Shown one piece after another: positions 9,620 through 21,139 of a DNA stretch of 64,000 nt. The position numbers were made by a program, and so were the translations under genes. Within the stretch, counting starts at the first letter, position 1. Each line of letters begins with the position of its first letter. Below the pieces are notes generated by a model. It was not told the origin of the DNA, did not search any database, and worked only from the letters and a program-made list of their open reading frames with translations. This DNA is from Amnibacterium kyonggiense (GTDB taxonomy: Bacteria; Actinomycetota; Actinomycetes; Actinomycetales; Microbacteriaceae): the NCBI RefSeq assembly GCF_004364555.1, contig NZ_SOAM01000003.1, positions 578,264 through 642,263 of the forward strand. The letters run 5' to 3'.

Positions 9620-10810
9620 TCAGGCCGGCGCGACCGCCGCGTCGCGCACCCGGATGCCGATCAGGTGGACGCCGAGCCCGGCGACGGAGGCGACCGCGCC
9701 GGCGATCGGCACCGCGACCGCCCCGGCGCCGAGCGCCGCCGCTCCGACCGCGGGCGCGAGCCCGATGCCGACATACATGGCCGTGGAGTACCACGACAGC
9801 ACGATGCCGGCCGCGGCGGGGTCGATGCCGACGAGCCGGTGCTGGACGGGCACGACGATCGCGAACGCGGCGATCCCCCACAGCGCGAACACGGGGAGGT
9901 CGAGCAGGTAGGAGGCGTCGACGAGCGCGAGCAGGACGAGGACGACGGTCTGGGCCGCGAACGCGCCGACCGCGACGACCGCGCTCCCCCGCCGGTCGGT
10001 CAGCCGCCCCGCGAGGGTCGTGCCGACGACGCCCGCGGCGCCGTAGACGAGCAGGAGGACCGCGAGGCGGACCCCGTCGCCGCCGGTCGCGGCGCGCGTG
10101 ACCTCCGCGCTGTAGATGTAGACGATGTTGAAGCTCGCGGTCGCGAGGACCATCGAGAGCAGGAGCAGGACGATCCGCGGATCGGCGAGCGGCGCGAAGC
10201 GCGCGGCCAGCGGGATGCGGGCCGGCTCCGGCAGCCCGCGGACGACGAGCGCGACGGCCGCGGCGAGCACCAGGGCGAGGACGGCGAGCGCCCCGAGCGA
10301 GAGCCGCCAGCCGCCGAAGGAGGCGAGCGCCGTCCCGAGCGGGGAGCCGACCGCGACGGCCAGCGTGAAGCCGAGGCCGGCGATCGCGAGCGCCCGTCCG
10401 CGGTGCGCCGTCGGCAGCACCGTCGGTGCGGCGGCGGTCGCAGCGGGGACGAGCGCCGCACCGCCCAGTCCGGCGACGATGCGGCCGATGAGGAACTGCG
10501 GGAAACCGGCCGCCGTGACGGCGAGCACCGTGCCGAGACCGACGACGAGGACGCCGCCCGCGAGGACGACCACGCGCGGCGCCCGGACGAGCAGGATCGA
10601 CGCCGCCGGTGACGCGACGGCCACGACGACGGCGTAGGCGCTGATGGTCGCGCCGATCGTCTCCGGCCGGACCCGGAGGTCCCGCGCGACCTCCGGCAGC
10701 AGGCCAGCGATGACGAACCCGTTCGTGCCGACGACGAACAGGCAGGCCGCGAGGAGGCCGAGCTGGATGCGGAGGCGGCGCGGCATGTCGTATCGTTCGA
10801 CCTCGGTCAT
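9620..10810 (-). CDS. MFS transporter, drug:H+ antiporter type
   Basis: A 396-residue major facilitator with about 12 membrane segments, resembling AraJ/Bcr-type exporters: NGFVIAGLLPEVARDLRV in helix 1-2 and the GRIVAGLGGAALVPAA region in the fourth helix. The ATG at 10810 is favoured over 10786 because a near-consensus promoter (TTGACA, 17 nt, TAGGGT) ends 6 nt before it, so the transcript is leaderless. It is divergent from an ArsR-type repressor whose probable operator overlaps the -35 of this promoter, which points to ligand-induced export. Substrate unknown. Confidence 0.88.
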   Translation of the reverse strand: MTEVERYDMPRRLRIQLGLLAACLFVVGTNGFVIAGLLPEVARDLRVRPETIGATISAYAVVVAVASPAASILLVRAPRVVVLAGGVLVVGLGTVLAVTAAGFPQFLIGRIVAGLGGAALVPAATAAAPTVLPTAHRGRALAIAGLGFTLAVAVGSPLGTALASFGGWRLSLGALAVLALVLAAAVALVVRGLPEPARIPLAARFAPLADPRIVLLLLSMVLATASFNIVYIYSAEVTRAATGGDGVRLAVLLLVYGAAGVVGTTLAGRLTDRRGSAVVAVGAFAAQTVVLVLLALVDASYLLDLPVFALWGIAAFAIVVPVQHRLVGIDPAAAGIVLSWYSTAMYVGIGLAPAVGAAALGAGAVAVPIAGAVASVAGLGVHLIGIRVRDAAVAPA

Positions 10811-10816
10811 ACGATC

Positions 10817-10847
10817 ACCCTAGGAAATAGTTCGACACATGTCAAAC
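10817..10847. promoter_or_regulatory. Divergent MFS/arsR promoter with palindromic operator
   Basis: Reading the minus strand, -35 TTGACA (10840-10845), 17-nt spacer and -10 TAGGGT (10817-10822) precede the MFS gene. An 18-bp imperfect palindrome GTTCGACACATGTCAAAC (10830-10847, 7 of 9 base pairs symmetric) covers the -35 and includes the ATG of the regulator at 10839. Binding there could block both genes. Confidence 0.6.
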
Positions 10848-11168
10848 AATAGTGCGGAGTACCCGACGCCCGATCTCGCGGACGTCGAGCTGGTCGACGT
10901 GCTCCGGGCGCTCGGCGACCCGATCCGGCTCCAGATGCTCCGCGTGCTCGCCGACGGCGTCCCGCACTCGAAGAGCATGCAGGAGTGGGGCTTCGACGTG
11001 CAGAAGTCGACGATGTCGCACCACTTCCGAACGATGCGGGAGGCGGGCCTCACCGAGACCATCGTCGACGGCCGGTCCCACGCGATCCGGCTGCGGCGCG
11101 AGGCGCTCGACGCCCGCTTCCCGGGGCTGATCGAATCGCTCCTCGCCTCCGCCGTCAGCGGTCGGTGA
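10839..11168 (+). CDS. ArsR-family winged-helix transcriptional regulator
   Basis: A 109-residue DNA-binding protein. The core LGDPIRLQMLRVLADG (about residues 26-41) and KSTMSHHFRTMREAGL recognition helix (about 60-75) match the ArsR/SmtB winged helix. No metal-binding cysteine pair is visible, so it probably senses an organic ligand or works by another signal. Divergent from the MFS transporter with a palindrome over its own start codon, so autoregulation and control of the exporter are likely. Its 3' end overlaps the convergent PPOX gene by 14 bp. Confidence 0.85.
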   Translation: MSNNSAEYPTPDLADVELVDVLRALGDPIRLQMLRVLADGVPHSKSMQEWGFDVQKSTMSHHFRTMREAGLTETIVDGRSHAIRLRREALDARFPGLIESLLASAVSGR

Positions 11169-11550
11169 TCCGGAGCACGACGTCCTGCGAGGGGGCGCCC
11201 CGCTGGATCAGGCGCTCGATCGCCCGGTAGGCGGTGAGCTGCCAGCCGTACTTGGCGCGATGCCCGGCGAGCAGCCGCTCGACCTCCTCGGCGTCGGCGA
11301 CCACCTCGGCGTGCGCGTCGACGACTGGCGCACCCGCTCGCACGCGGCCGCGCATGTCGCACTCGCGCAGCTCGACGCGGGGGTCGTTCCGCAGCCGCTT
11401 CGCCTTGCCGGACGACCCGCCCGTGAGCACGACGAGCGCGTCGTCGTTCGGCGCGATCCACACGGCCGTCGAGACGGGGACGCCGGTGCGGCGGAAGGTC
11501 GTCAGCGAGACGTAGCGGCGGCGGCCGACGGCGGAGAGCTCCGGGGACAT
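11155..11550 (-). CDS. PPOX-class (split beta-barrel) FMN/F420-binding protein
   Basis: A 131-residue protein of the pyridoxamine-5'-phosphate-oxidase-like fold, close to the actinobacterial F420-dependent group annotated for Rv2061c-like proteins: RYVSLTTFRRTGVPVSTAVWIA at the N-terminus, VVLTGGSSGKAKRLRNDPRVEL in the middle. Such proteins reduce or bind small substrates with F420 or flavin; the actual reaction is unknown. TACCGT (11557-11562) ends 6 nt before the ATG, so it is likely leaderless. Its 3' end overlaps the end of the arsR-type gene. Confidence 0.8.
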   Translation of the reverse strand: MSPELSAVGRRRYVSLTTFRRTGVPVSTAVWIAPNDDALVVLTGGSSGKAKRLRNDPRVELRECDMRGRVRAGAPVVDAHAEVVADAEEVERLLAGHRAKYGWQLTAYRAIERLIQRGAPSQDVVLRITDR

Positions 11551-11591
11551 CCGTTCACGGTACGCGCGGGTCCGTGCGGTCGACTGGGGGG

Positions 11592-11993
11592 ATGTCCGAT
11601 CCGCGCGCGCTCCTCCGCCCCCTCCTCGCCGCCGGCTTCGCCGGGATGGGCGTGACGCACTTCGTCCCGACGCCCGCCCGCGGCATGGCCGCGATGATCC
11701 CGCCGTCGATCCGGCGGCGGAGCCCGCTGAGCGCCCGGGCTCTGGTCCGGCTCACCGGCGTGTGCGAGCTCGCAGGCGCTGCGGGCTTGCTGCTGCGGCC
11801 GACGCGGCCGATCGCGGCGGCCGCGCTCGTCGTGTTCCTCGCCGCCGTCTTCCCAGCGAACGCGGTCGCGGCCCGGGACCCCGCGCGGTTCGGCCCCGTC
11901 GCCGTCCCGCTGGTGCCCCGGGCCGCGGCCCAGGTCCTGCTCGCCGCGCTCGTCGCCGTGGCAGGGACGAGCGCGCCGCGGGTCAACCCGTGA
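11592..11993 (+). CDS. DoxX-like small membrane protein
   Basis: A 133-residue membrane protein with about four hydrophobic segments, starting at ATG 11592 after a GGGGGG tract. The LLAAGFAGMGVTHFVPTPARGMAAMIPP start, the RLTGVCELAGAAGLLLRPTR segment and the alternating hydrophobic helices fit the DoxX/DoxD superfamily. Some DoxX proteins act in thiosulfate or redox metabolism, but the role here is unknown. The end overlaps the stop of the convergent NlpC/P60 gene by 11 bp. Confidence 0.7.
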   Translation: MSDPRALLRPLLAAGFAGMGVTHFVPTPARGMAAMIPPSIRRRSPLSARALVRLTGVCELAGAAGLLLRPTRPIAAAALVVFLAAVFPANAVAARDPARFGPVAVPLVPRAAAQVLLAALVAVAGTSAPRVNP

Positions 11994-13044
11994 AGCGGGC
12001 GACCACCGGGGCGAGGCCGGCGGTGCGGACCGGTACCTCGCGCACGTCCCGACCCGGGTAGGGCGCCTCGATCATGTTGCCGCCGCCCGAGTAGAGGGCG
12101 ACGTGGTAGAAGTCGCCGCTGCCGTAGAACAGCAGGTCGCCCGGCTTCGCGGCCGAGTAGGGCACGAGCAGGCCCTTGCTCTGCGCGAGCCGGTACTGCA
12201 CGTTCACGCCGTGACCGCCGATCTGCCGACCGGTCGCCGCGAAGGCGGCCATCGTGAGCCCGGAGCAGTCGAACGAGCCGGGGCCGGCGGCGCCGAAGAC
12301 GTACGGCTTGCCGATCTGCGCGCGGGCGAAGGCGATGACGGTCTCCGCGACGGAGGCGTCGGAGGGCAGATCCTTGTAAGCGCTGGCGAAGGCCGCGCTC
12401 GTGCCCGGCGACCGCTTCTCCTCCGCCTTGGCGACGAGGAGCGTGGCGGCGGACGCGGCCTTCTTCGCCTGGTCGTACAGCTGCTTGGCGTCCTGCTCGT
12501 CCGCGGCCAGGCCGTCGGCGGCGAGCTTCGCCTGCGTGCGCAGGTCGTCGGCCTGGGCCCGGTCCTGCTTCGCCTGGTCGGCGATCTGCGTCGTGTCCGA
12601 CGTCAGCTCGCTCATCCGGCTCAGGTGGTACAGCACGCTGCTCGCGCCGTCGCCGGACAGCAGCACCTGCGTGGTCTGCCCGACGGAGCCGCCGGTGCGC
12701 GCGAGCTGCGCCGCGGTGGCGGCCGCGCGCGCGGTGGAGCGCTGGGCGACGAGGGCCGCGTCCTCCGCGGCGCGGTCGAGCTTCACGGCGGTCGCCTTCG
12801 CGTCGGCCGCCTTGTGCTTGGCCTCGAGGTACGCCTCGTCCGCCTTCGCCGCCGTGCGGCCCGCGGCCTCGGCCTGGCTGCGCAGCGTGGTGATGCAGGA
12901 GGAGAGCGACTTGCCGGACAGCTTGCTGATGTCGGAGCAGGCGAGGTCGGCGGCGGATGCGGTGGTCAGACCCGAAGCGGCGATGACGCCGGCGACGGTG
13001 GCCGTGATGGCGAGTCCTGCGATGTTCCGGGCTCGGAAGTGCAC
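11983..13044 (-). CDS. Secreted coiled-coil NlpC/P60 peptidoglycan hydrolase
   Basis: A 353-residue exported cell-wall hydrolase. A signal peptide (GLAITATVAGVIAASGLTTASA) precedes an Ala-rich coiled coil (about residues 45-215) and a C-terminal NlpC/P60 domain (about 245-353) with catalytic Cys in DCSGLTMAAFA and catalytic His in FYHVALYSGGG. The family cleaves the D-Glu-mDAP or D-Glu-Lys bond of peptide stems; the layout is RipA-like. Start GTG at 13044 is fixed by AGGAGG 9 nt upstream. Tandem paralogue of the gene at 13407-14534. The leader can fold over the ribosome site, and a possible MtrA box lies upstream. Confidence 0.92.
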   Translation of the reverse strand: MHFRARNIAGLAITATVAGVIAASGLTTASAADLACSDISKLSGKSLSSCITTLRSQAEAAGRTAAKADEAYLEAKHKAADAKATAVKLDRAAEDAALVAQRSTARAAATAAQLARTGGSVGQTTQVLLSGDGASSVLYHLSRMSELTSDTTQIADQAKQDRAQADDLRTQAKLAADGLAADEQDAKQLYDQAKKAASAATLLVAKAEEKRSPGTSAAFASAYKDLPSDASVAETVIAFARAQIGKPYVFGAAGPGSFDCSGLTMAAFAATGRQIGGHGVNVQYRLAQSKGLLVPYSAAKPGDLLFYGSGDFYHVALYSGGGNMIEAPYPGRDVREVPVRTAGLAPVVARFTG

Positions 13045-13208
13045 GGGGTGGTTCCTCCTGTTGCGCGCACCGCGATCACCGTGGGGTACGGCGCCAGCTC
13101 CCGTCACGGCGCACAGGAGCCGAGGGTCGGCGGGGTGCGGCGTGGGGCGACGGGGTGGTCGCGATGTCGTGGTCGGCAAGGTGGGGTGGCCGGCCGCGGG
13201 CGAACGTA
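13045..13208 (-). promoter_or_regulatory. Promoter and structured 5' leader of the first NlpC/P60 gene
   Basis: A -10 TACGTT (13203-13208) gives a leader of about 150 nt. Near its 3' end CTCCTGTGCGC (13110-13120) can pair with GCGCGCAACAGGAG (13054-13067), burying the AGGAGG ribosome site, with a nested CCGTG/CACGG stem inside. Actinobacterial NlpC/P60 and rpf genes are known to carry c-di-AMP (ydaO) riboswitches at this position, but I could not match the conserved ydaO 3' motif. This leader and the tail of the second hydrolase gene fill 13045-13406, where I see no coding gene. Confidence 0.4.
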
Positions 13209-13239
13209 GCAAGGAAGCCGAGGCACCGCACACCCTGGG

Positions 13240-13256
13240 CGTTATCGGAACGTGAC
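13240..13256 (-). promoter_or_regulatory. Possible MtrA-type direct-repeat box
   Basis: On the minus strand GTCACGTTCCGATAACG carries TCACG and TAACG 11 bp apart, upstream of the -10 at 13203-13208. Direct repeats of this kind are described for the response regulator MtrA, which controls cell-wall hydrolases in actinobacteria. The link here is inference. Confidence 0.3.
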
Positions 13257-13406
13257 ATCCACGCGGCGTGTCGGTCCTCCGAAGTCGCCGCCCGATGCGG
13301 TAATGCCCTGGAAAACCCCGGTCACAGGCGGGATTCAGCGGCCCTGCTCGCCGGCGTCAGAAGGTTCGCGGGCGAACCAGACCGCTTCCGCGGACTGGAA
13401 GACGCG

Positions 13407-14534
13407 TCAACCGAAGTGGGCGGCCTGTGCGACGAGGTCGCCGGTGCGGACGGGCGCCGCGCGGACCGTCGCGCCCGGGTACGGCGCTTCGAGCATGAGG
13501 CCGTTTCCCGCGTAGATCGTGACGTGGTACATGTCGCCCCCGCCGTCCGTGTAGAACAGCAGGTCGCCCGGTTTCGCATCCGCGAGCGGCACGAGGTCGT
13601 GCCGCGCCTTCGCGGTCACGTACTGGTTCGTCGCCGAGTGCGTGCCGATCGCGACACCGGCAGAGGCGTAGGCGGCGAGCGTCAGCCCCGAGCAGTCGTA
13701 GGCGTCCGGCCCGGCGGCGGCGAACACGTAGGGCTTGCCGATCTGGGCGGTCGCGTACCGCACGACCTTCGCGCCGACGGAGGCACCCTTCGGCCCCGCT
13801 CCGGCGGAGGGCAGGCACGCGGCGACCGGGGCGGAGCCCACGGAGGCGCAGACCGCCGGGTCGTCGCCGCTCTGCGCCAGCAGGCCCGCCTGCTCGGCGA
13901 GGGCGGCGTCGACGGCCGTCTTCGCGGTCGCCGCCTCCTTCTTCGCCGCAGTCCAGGCGGTCGCGGCCGCGTCCGCAGCAGCGCTCGCGTCCGTGGCGGC
14001 GGCGTCGGCCACGCCGCGGAGCCGCTCCGCCTCGATCTGCTGGGCCTTCGCCTGGTCGAAGAGCAGCTGCGACTGGACGGAGAGCTGGCTGCTCGTGGAG
14101 AGGCCGCCGAGGATGCCCTCGGCGGATCGCCCGTTGAGCATGAGGTCGAGCGGCAGCGTCCCGAAGTTCGTGCGCGCGAGCTGCGCGGCGACGGCGGACG
14201 CCCGGGCCCGGGTCTCCGCGGCGTGGGCGGCCGCATCGTCGGCGGCCTGCGTGGCGGCGGTCAGCTCCTGCGCGGCGGCGTCCGATGCGGCCTTCGCGGC
14301 GTTCGCCTTCTCGCCCGCCTGCTCGGCGACCTTCCCCTTCTCCTCCGCGGTGCGCTGCAGCGCGACGATGCGGGCGGCGAGCTCCCGCGCGGACGCACCG
14401 GACGTGTCGGTCGAGACGGTGCTCGAGGGGGCGGGGGTCGGCTGGTCGGCGAGCGCGGCGAGGGGGGACGACGCGATGAGCGCGCCCGCCATGAGCACCG
14501 CGGCGAGCCCGCCTGCGCGCTTGCGTCCTGCCAT
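13407..14534 (-). CDS. Secreted coiled-coil NlpC/P60 peptidoglycan hydrolase, paralogue
   Basis: A 375-residue exported hydrolase built like its neighbour. Signal peptide GGLAAVLMAGALIASSPLAALA, then a Thr/Ser linker, an Ala-rich coiled coil (about 50-220) and a C-terminal NlpC/P60 domain with catalytic Cys in DCSGLTLAAYA and His in MYHVTIYAGNG. Compared with the downstream copy it has a longer linker with CASVGSAPVAACLP, holding two cysteines that could form a disulfide. Start ATG at 14534 follows GGGAGAG. Probably cleaves peptidoglycan peptide stems during division or elongation; the two copies may be divided by growth phase or site. Confidence 0.92.
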   Translation of the reverse strand: MAGRKRAGGLAAVLMAGALIASSPLAALADQPTPAPSSTVSTDTSGASARELAARIVALQRTAEEKGKVAEQAGEKANAAKAASDAAAQELTAATQAADDAAAHAAETRARASAVAAQLARTNFGTLPLDLMLNGRSAEGILGGLSTSSQLSVQSQLLFDQAKAQQIEAERLRGVADAAATDASAAADAAATAWTAAKKEAATAKTAVDAALAEQAGLLAQSGDDPAVCASVGSAPVAACLPSAGAGPKGASVGAKVVRYATAQIGKPYVFAAAGPDAYDCSGLTLAAYASAGVAIGTHSATNQYVTAKARHDLVPLADAKPGDLLFYTDGGGDMYHVTIYAGNGLMLEAPYPGATVRAAPVRTGDLVAQAAHFG

Positions 14535-14557
14535 CGCCGGCTCTCCCGCGGGCACGG

Positions 14558-14580
14558 CCGAGTGGAGGTCCTCCACTCGG
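14558..14580. promoter_or_regulatory. Perfect 23-bp palindrome in the leader of the second NlpC/P60 gene
   Basis: CCGAGTGGAGG and CCTCCACTCGG flank a single central base, 24 bp before the ATG at 14534. A -10 TACAGT lies at 14641-14646 (minus strand), so the palindrome is inside the transcribed leader. As RNA it would be a strong hairpin just before the ribosome site; as DNA it could be an operator. Confidence 0.5.
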
Positions 14581-14738
14581 GCGTTTCGGGGCGCCCGCGC
14601 GTCGTCACTGGTCGACGGTCGGGTGGCCGCCGATGGCGCGACTGTAGCGACCGGACCTGGAAACGGCGACACTCCGGCGTCGATCCCGCGGAATCGTGCC
14701 CCGATCGGCTACCGGCGCGTACCCCGATCGAGACGAAG

Positions 14739-14795
14739 GAGGCGCACCCTCCGTTCTGCAGGACTCGGAGTCCTGCGGAACGGAGGGTGCGCCTC
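14739..14795 (-). terminator. Terminator hairpin after ilvC
   Basis: Arms 14739-14765 and 14769-14795 pair over 27 bp with one G-T position and a 3-nt loop, 15 bp past the ilvC stop. It ends the ilvDBNC operon. Its GCACCCTCCGTT word recurs at 53120-53135. Confidence 0.7.
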
Positions 14796-14809
14796 GGGTC
14801 GCTCAGGGG

Positions 14810-18302
<3,493 letters not shown>

Positions 18303-18339
18303 GGGGCTTTCCCTTGGATGACGGGTGCGGGTCCGGGCG

Positions 18340-20055
18340 TCAGCCGGTGACGGCGCCGACGGCCGCGGACTGCACGAGCTTGGAGTACTTCGCGAGCACG
18401 CCGCGGGTGTACCGGGGCGGCAGAGGGGCCCAGCCGTTTCGACGGGCTTCGAGCTCTGCCGGATCGACGAGGAGATCGAGCGTGCGGGAGGCGATGTCCA
18501 CCCGTATCGGGTCACCGTCTCGGAGGAAGGCGATCGGACCTGCGTCCACCGCTTCCGGTGCGATGTGGCCGATGCACAGGCCGGTTGTGCCGCCCGAGAA
18601 TCTGCCGTCGGTCAGCAAGAGTACATCCTTGCCGAGGCCGGCCCCCTTGATGGCGGCGGTGATGGCGAGCATCTCGCGCATCCCCGGACCGCCCTTCGGG
18701 CCCTCGTACCGGATGACGACCACGTCGCCGGCGTGGATCTCGCCGTTCGTGAGGGCGTCCATCGCGCCCCGCTCGCGCTCGAACACACGGGCGGGGCCCT
18801 CGAACACCGCGGCGTCGAAGCCGGCCGTCTTCACGACGGCGCCCTCCGGCGCGAGCGAGCCCTTGAGGATCGTGAGGCCGCCGCTCGCGTGGATCGGGTC
18901 GTCGAGCTTCCGGAGCACCGTGCCGTCGAGCAGCGCGATGTCCATCTCCGCGAGGTTCTCGGCGACCGTCTTGCCGGTGACCGTGAGGCAGTCGCCGTTC
19001 AGCAGCCCCGCCTCGAGCAGCGCCTTCATGACGACCGGCACGCCGCCGACCCGGTCGACGTCGTTCATGACGAACCGGCCGAAGGGCTTCAGGTCACCGA
19101 TGTGCGGCACCTTCGCGCCGATGCGGTTGAAGTCGTCGATCGTGAGGTCGACGTCCGCCTCGTGAGCGATCGCGAGCAGATGCAGGACCGCGTTCGTGGA
19201 GCCGCCGAACGCCATGACGATCGCGATCGCATTCTCGAACGCGGGCTTCGTCATGATGTCGCGGGTCGTGATCCCGCGACGCAGCAGATTGACGACGGCC
19301 TCGCCGGAGCGGTGCGCGAAGTAGTCGCGGCGCCGGTCCGCGCTGGGCGGGGCGGCCGAGCCGGGCAGCGCCATGCCGAGCGCCTCCGCGACCGACGCCA
19401 TCGTGTTCGCGGTGTACATGCCGCCGCACGAGCCCTCGCCCGGCGCGAACGCGCACTCGATGCGCTTCGCGTCCTCGAGGCTCATCCGGCCGGCCTTCAC
19501 CGCGCCGACCGCCTCGAAGGAGTCGATGATCGTGATGTCCTTCTCCGTGCCGTCGGAGAGCTTCACCCAGCCCGGCGCGATCGAGCCCGAGTAGACGAAG
19601 ACCGACGCGAGGTCGAGGCGCGCGGCCGCCATGAGCATGCCGGGCAGCGACTTGTCGCAGCCGGCGAGCAGCACGGAGCCGTCGAGGCGCTCCGCCTGCA
19701 TGACGGTCTCGACGCTGTCGGCGATGACCTCGCGGCTCACGAGGGAGAAGTGCATGCCCTCGTGGCCCATGGAGATACCGTCGGAGACGCTGACCGTGCC
19801 GAACTGCAGCGGGTAGCCGCCGCCGGAGTGGACGCCCTCCTTCGCCGCCTGCGCGAGCCGGTCGAGGCTCAGGTTGCAGGGGGTGATCTCGTTCCAGGAG
19901 GACGCGATGCCGATCTGCGGCTTGTCCCAGTCCGCGTCGCCCATCCCGACCGCGCGGAGCATGCCCCGGGAGGTCGTCGCCTCGATGCCGTCCGTGACGA
20001 CGCGCGAGCGCGGCTTCACGTCGACGGCGGCGTCGGACCCGGGCGTTTCAGACAT
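18340..20055 (-). CDS. ilvD: Dihydroxy-acid dehydratase
   Basis: A 571-residue iron-sulfur enzyme that dehydrates dihydroxy-isovalerate and -methylvalerate to the 2-oxo acids. The three cluster cysteines are visible in [21 protein letters not shown] and [12 protein letters not shown], and the catalytic serine region in [13 protein letters not shown]. First gene of ilvDBNC. A TAAACT -10 element (20062-20067) ends 6 nt before the ATG, so the operon mRNA should begin at or near the start codon. A 26-bp palindrome covers the upstream part of this promoter. Confidence 0.97.
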   Translation of the reverse strand: MSETPGSDAAVDVKPRSRVVTDGIEATTSRGMLRAVGMGDADWDKPQIGIASSWNEITPCNLSLDRLAQAAKEGVHSGGGYPLQFGTVSVSDGISMGHEGMHFSLVSREVIADSVETVMQAERLDGSVLLAGCDKSLPGMLMAAARLDLASVFVYSGSIAPGWVKLSDGTEKDITIIDSFEAVGAVKAGRMSLEDAKRIECAFAPGEGSCGGMYTANTMASVAEALGMALPGSAAPPSADRRRDYFAHRSGEAVVNLLRRGITTRDIMTKPAFENAIAIVMAFGGSTNAVLHLLAIAHEADVDLTIDDFNRIGAKVPHIGDLKPFGRFVMNDVDRVGGVPVVMKALLEAGLLNGDCLTVTGKTVAENLAEMDIALLDGTVLRKLDDPIHASGGLTILKGSLAPEGAVVKTAGFDAAVFEGPARVFERERGAMDALTNGEIHAGDVVVIRYEGPKGGPGMREMLAITAAIKGAGLGKDVLLLTDGRFSGGTTGLCIGHIAPEAVDAGPIAFLRDGDPIRVDIASRTLDLLVDPAELEARRNGWAPLPPRYTRGVLAKYSKLVQSAAVGAVTG

Positions 20056-20061
20056 GTACGG

Positions 20062-20096
20062 AGTTTATGGCCCGGGATCCGCAGGCGGATCCCGGG
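20062..20096 (-). promoter_or_regulatory. ilvD promoter overlapped by a 26-bp palindrome
   Basis: -10 TAAACT at 20062-20067; immediately upstream 20071-20096 is a perfect inverted repeat of CCCGGGATCCGC with a 2-base centre, spanning where the -35 must lie. It may be an operator for the branched-chain operon, or only the last of two transcription stops behind the cyclase gene. Confidence 0.45.
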
Positions 20097-20107
20097 CGGT
20101 GCTGCGC

Positions 20108-20130
20108 CCGAGGCCCTGAACGGGCCTCGG
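20108..20130 (-). terminator. Hairpin between the cyclase gene and ilvD
   Basis: CCGAGGCCC (20108-20116) pairs with GGGCCTCGG (20122-20130) around a 5-nt loop, downstream of the cyclase stop at 20186. Confidence 0.5.
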
Positions 20131-20185
20131 TCTGCAGCGGCGGTTGCAGGGAAGCGGCGCGGCTCCGGGCCTCGCGCGGTGCCGG

Positions 20186-21103
20186 TCATCCGGCGGGCAC
20201 CTCCGCGAAGGCCCGGACGGGGAAGGTGCCGAAGCCCTCGACGGCCGGCGGGGCCGCCGTGAAGCGCGCGCCGCGCGGCGGCAGGTCGCCGAGGCCCGTC
20301 AGGTGCTCCACGACGTGGACGCCGGCCCCGAGCAGCAGGGTGTGGGCGGGCCGCTCGCCGCCCGACTCGACGTCGTCGATGTTGAGGGAGTCGATGCCGA
20401 CGAGCGCGACGCCCTGCTCGATCAGGTGCCGCGCCCCGTCCTCGGTGAGGAACGGTGCGCCGCGGCCGTACTCCGGCGTCCCGAAGTGCCGGTCCCACCC
20501 GGTGTGGAGAAGGACCGCGGCACCACGGACGCCGCGATCGGCCACCGCTGCGGCGCCGATCCCCCGCTCGTTCGGGCTCCACGCGTCGGTGAGGTGGAAC
20601 ACCTCCGCCGGCAGCCCGACCAGCGTCTCGAGCCGGAGCCCCGCGAGGTCGGCCCCGTCCGCGTACCGGTGGTACGGCGAGTCGAGGTAGGTGCCGGTGT
20701 TGCCGATGAGCTCGATCACGTCCATCGCGAACTCGGTGCCCGGCGCGTACCGTTCGCGCGACGCCTCGCGCGTGAGGTGGGGCCGGATCACGGGAGCGGG
20801 CAGACCCGGGTAGGTGACGAGGCCCGCGCGGATCCGGTGGCTCAGGTCCACCACGCGGGCCGCGCGTCCGGAGGCCGGCACGTCCACGCCCCGGCTGCCG
20901 CGGTGCGGCTCCTCCACGATCCGCAGGTCGGTGAGGCGGACGTCGCGGACGAGCGCGAGCCCCAGGTGCGCGACGAGCAGGCGGCCTATCGCGTGCTCGT
21001 CGAGGTCGGCGGACGGGAGGTCGAGCCGGAAGCCGTGCCCGTCGAGGCCGCCCCCGTTCGCGAACCCGATGGAGAAGTCGAACTGCGCACGGTGCTCGGT
21101 CAC
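20186..21103 (-). CDS. Cyclase-family (kynurenine-formamidase-like) hydrolase with N-terminal extension
   Basis: A 305-residue protein. Residues about 88-300 are the cyclase/KynB-like fold (VVDLSHRI, GNTGTYLDSPYHRYADG, GIDSLNID, AAPPAVEGFGTFPVRAFA). The metal-site signature normally reads HxGTHxDxPxH; here the first His is Asn and the second Tyr (NTGTYLDSPYH), so metal binding must differ or be weaker. The first about 85 residues form an extra domain (FSIGFANGGGLDGHGFRLDLP...) not present in plain KynB. It follows the flavin monooxygenase gene and may act on a ring-opened or amide product. The substrate is unknown. Confidence 0.8.
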   Translation of the reverse strand: MTEHRAQFDFSIGFANGGGLDGHGFRLDLPSADLDEHAIGRLLVAHLGLALVRDVRLTDLRIVEEPHRGSRGVDVPASGRAARVVDLSHRIRAGLVTYPGLPAPVIRPHLTREASRERYAPGTEFAMDVIELIGNTGTYLDSPYHRYADGADLAGLRLETLVGLPAEVFHLTDAWSPNERGIGAAAVADRGVRGAAVLLHTGWDRHFGTPEYGRGAPFLTEDGARHLIEQGVALVGIDSLNIDDVESGGERPAHTLLLGAGVHVVEHLTGLGDLPPRGARFTAAPPAVEGFGTFPVRAFAEVPAG

Positions 21104-21139
21104 CCCGGAAGCCTAGGGACGAGCGCATCACCGTCCGAA

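Noticed and set aside
13045..13208. Firm call of a c-di-AMP riboswitch
   Set aside because: Position and folding fit, but the conserved ydaO 3' core could not be found by eye; kept only as a structured leader.
20016..20189. 58-codon minus-strand frame starting at the ATG overlapping the cyclase stop
   Set aside because: It crosses two strong hairpins and the ilvD promoter and has no recognisable feature; the overlap alone is weak.
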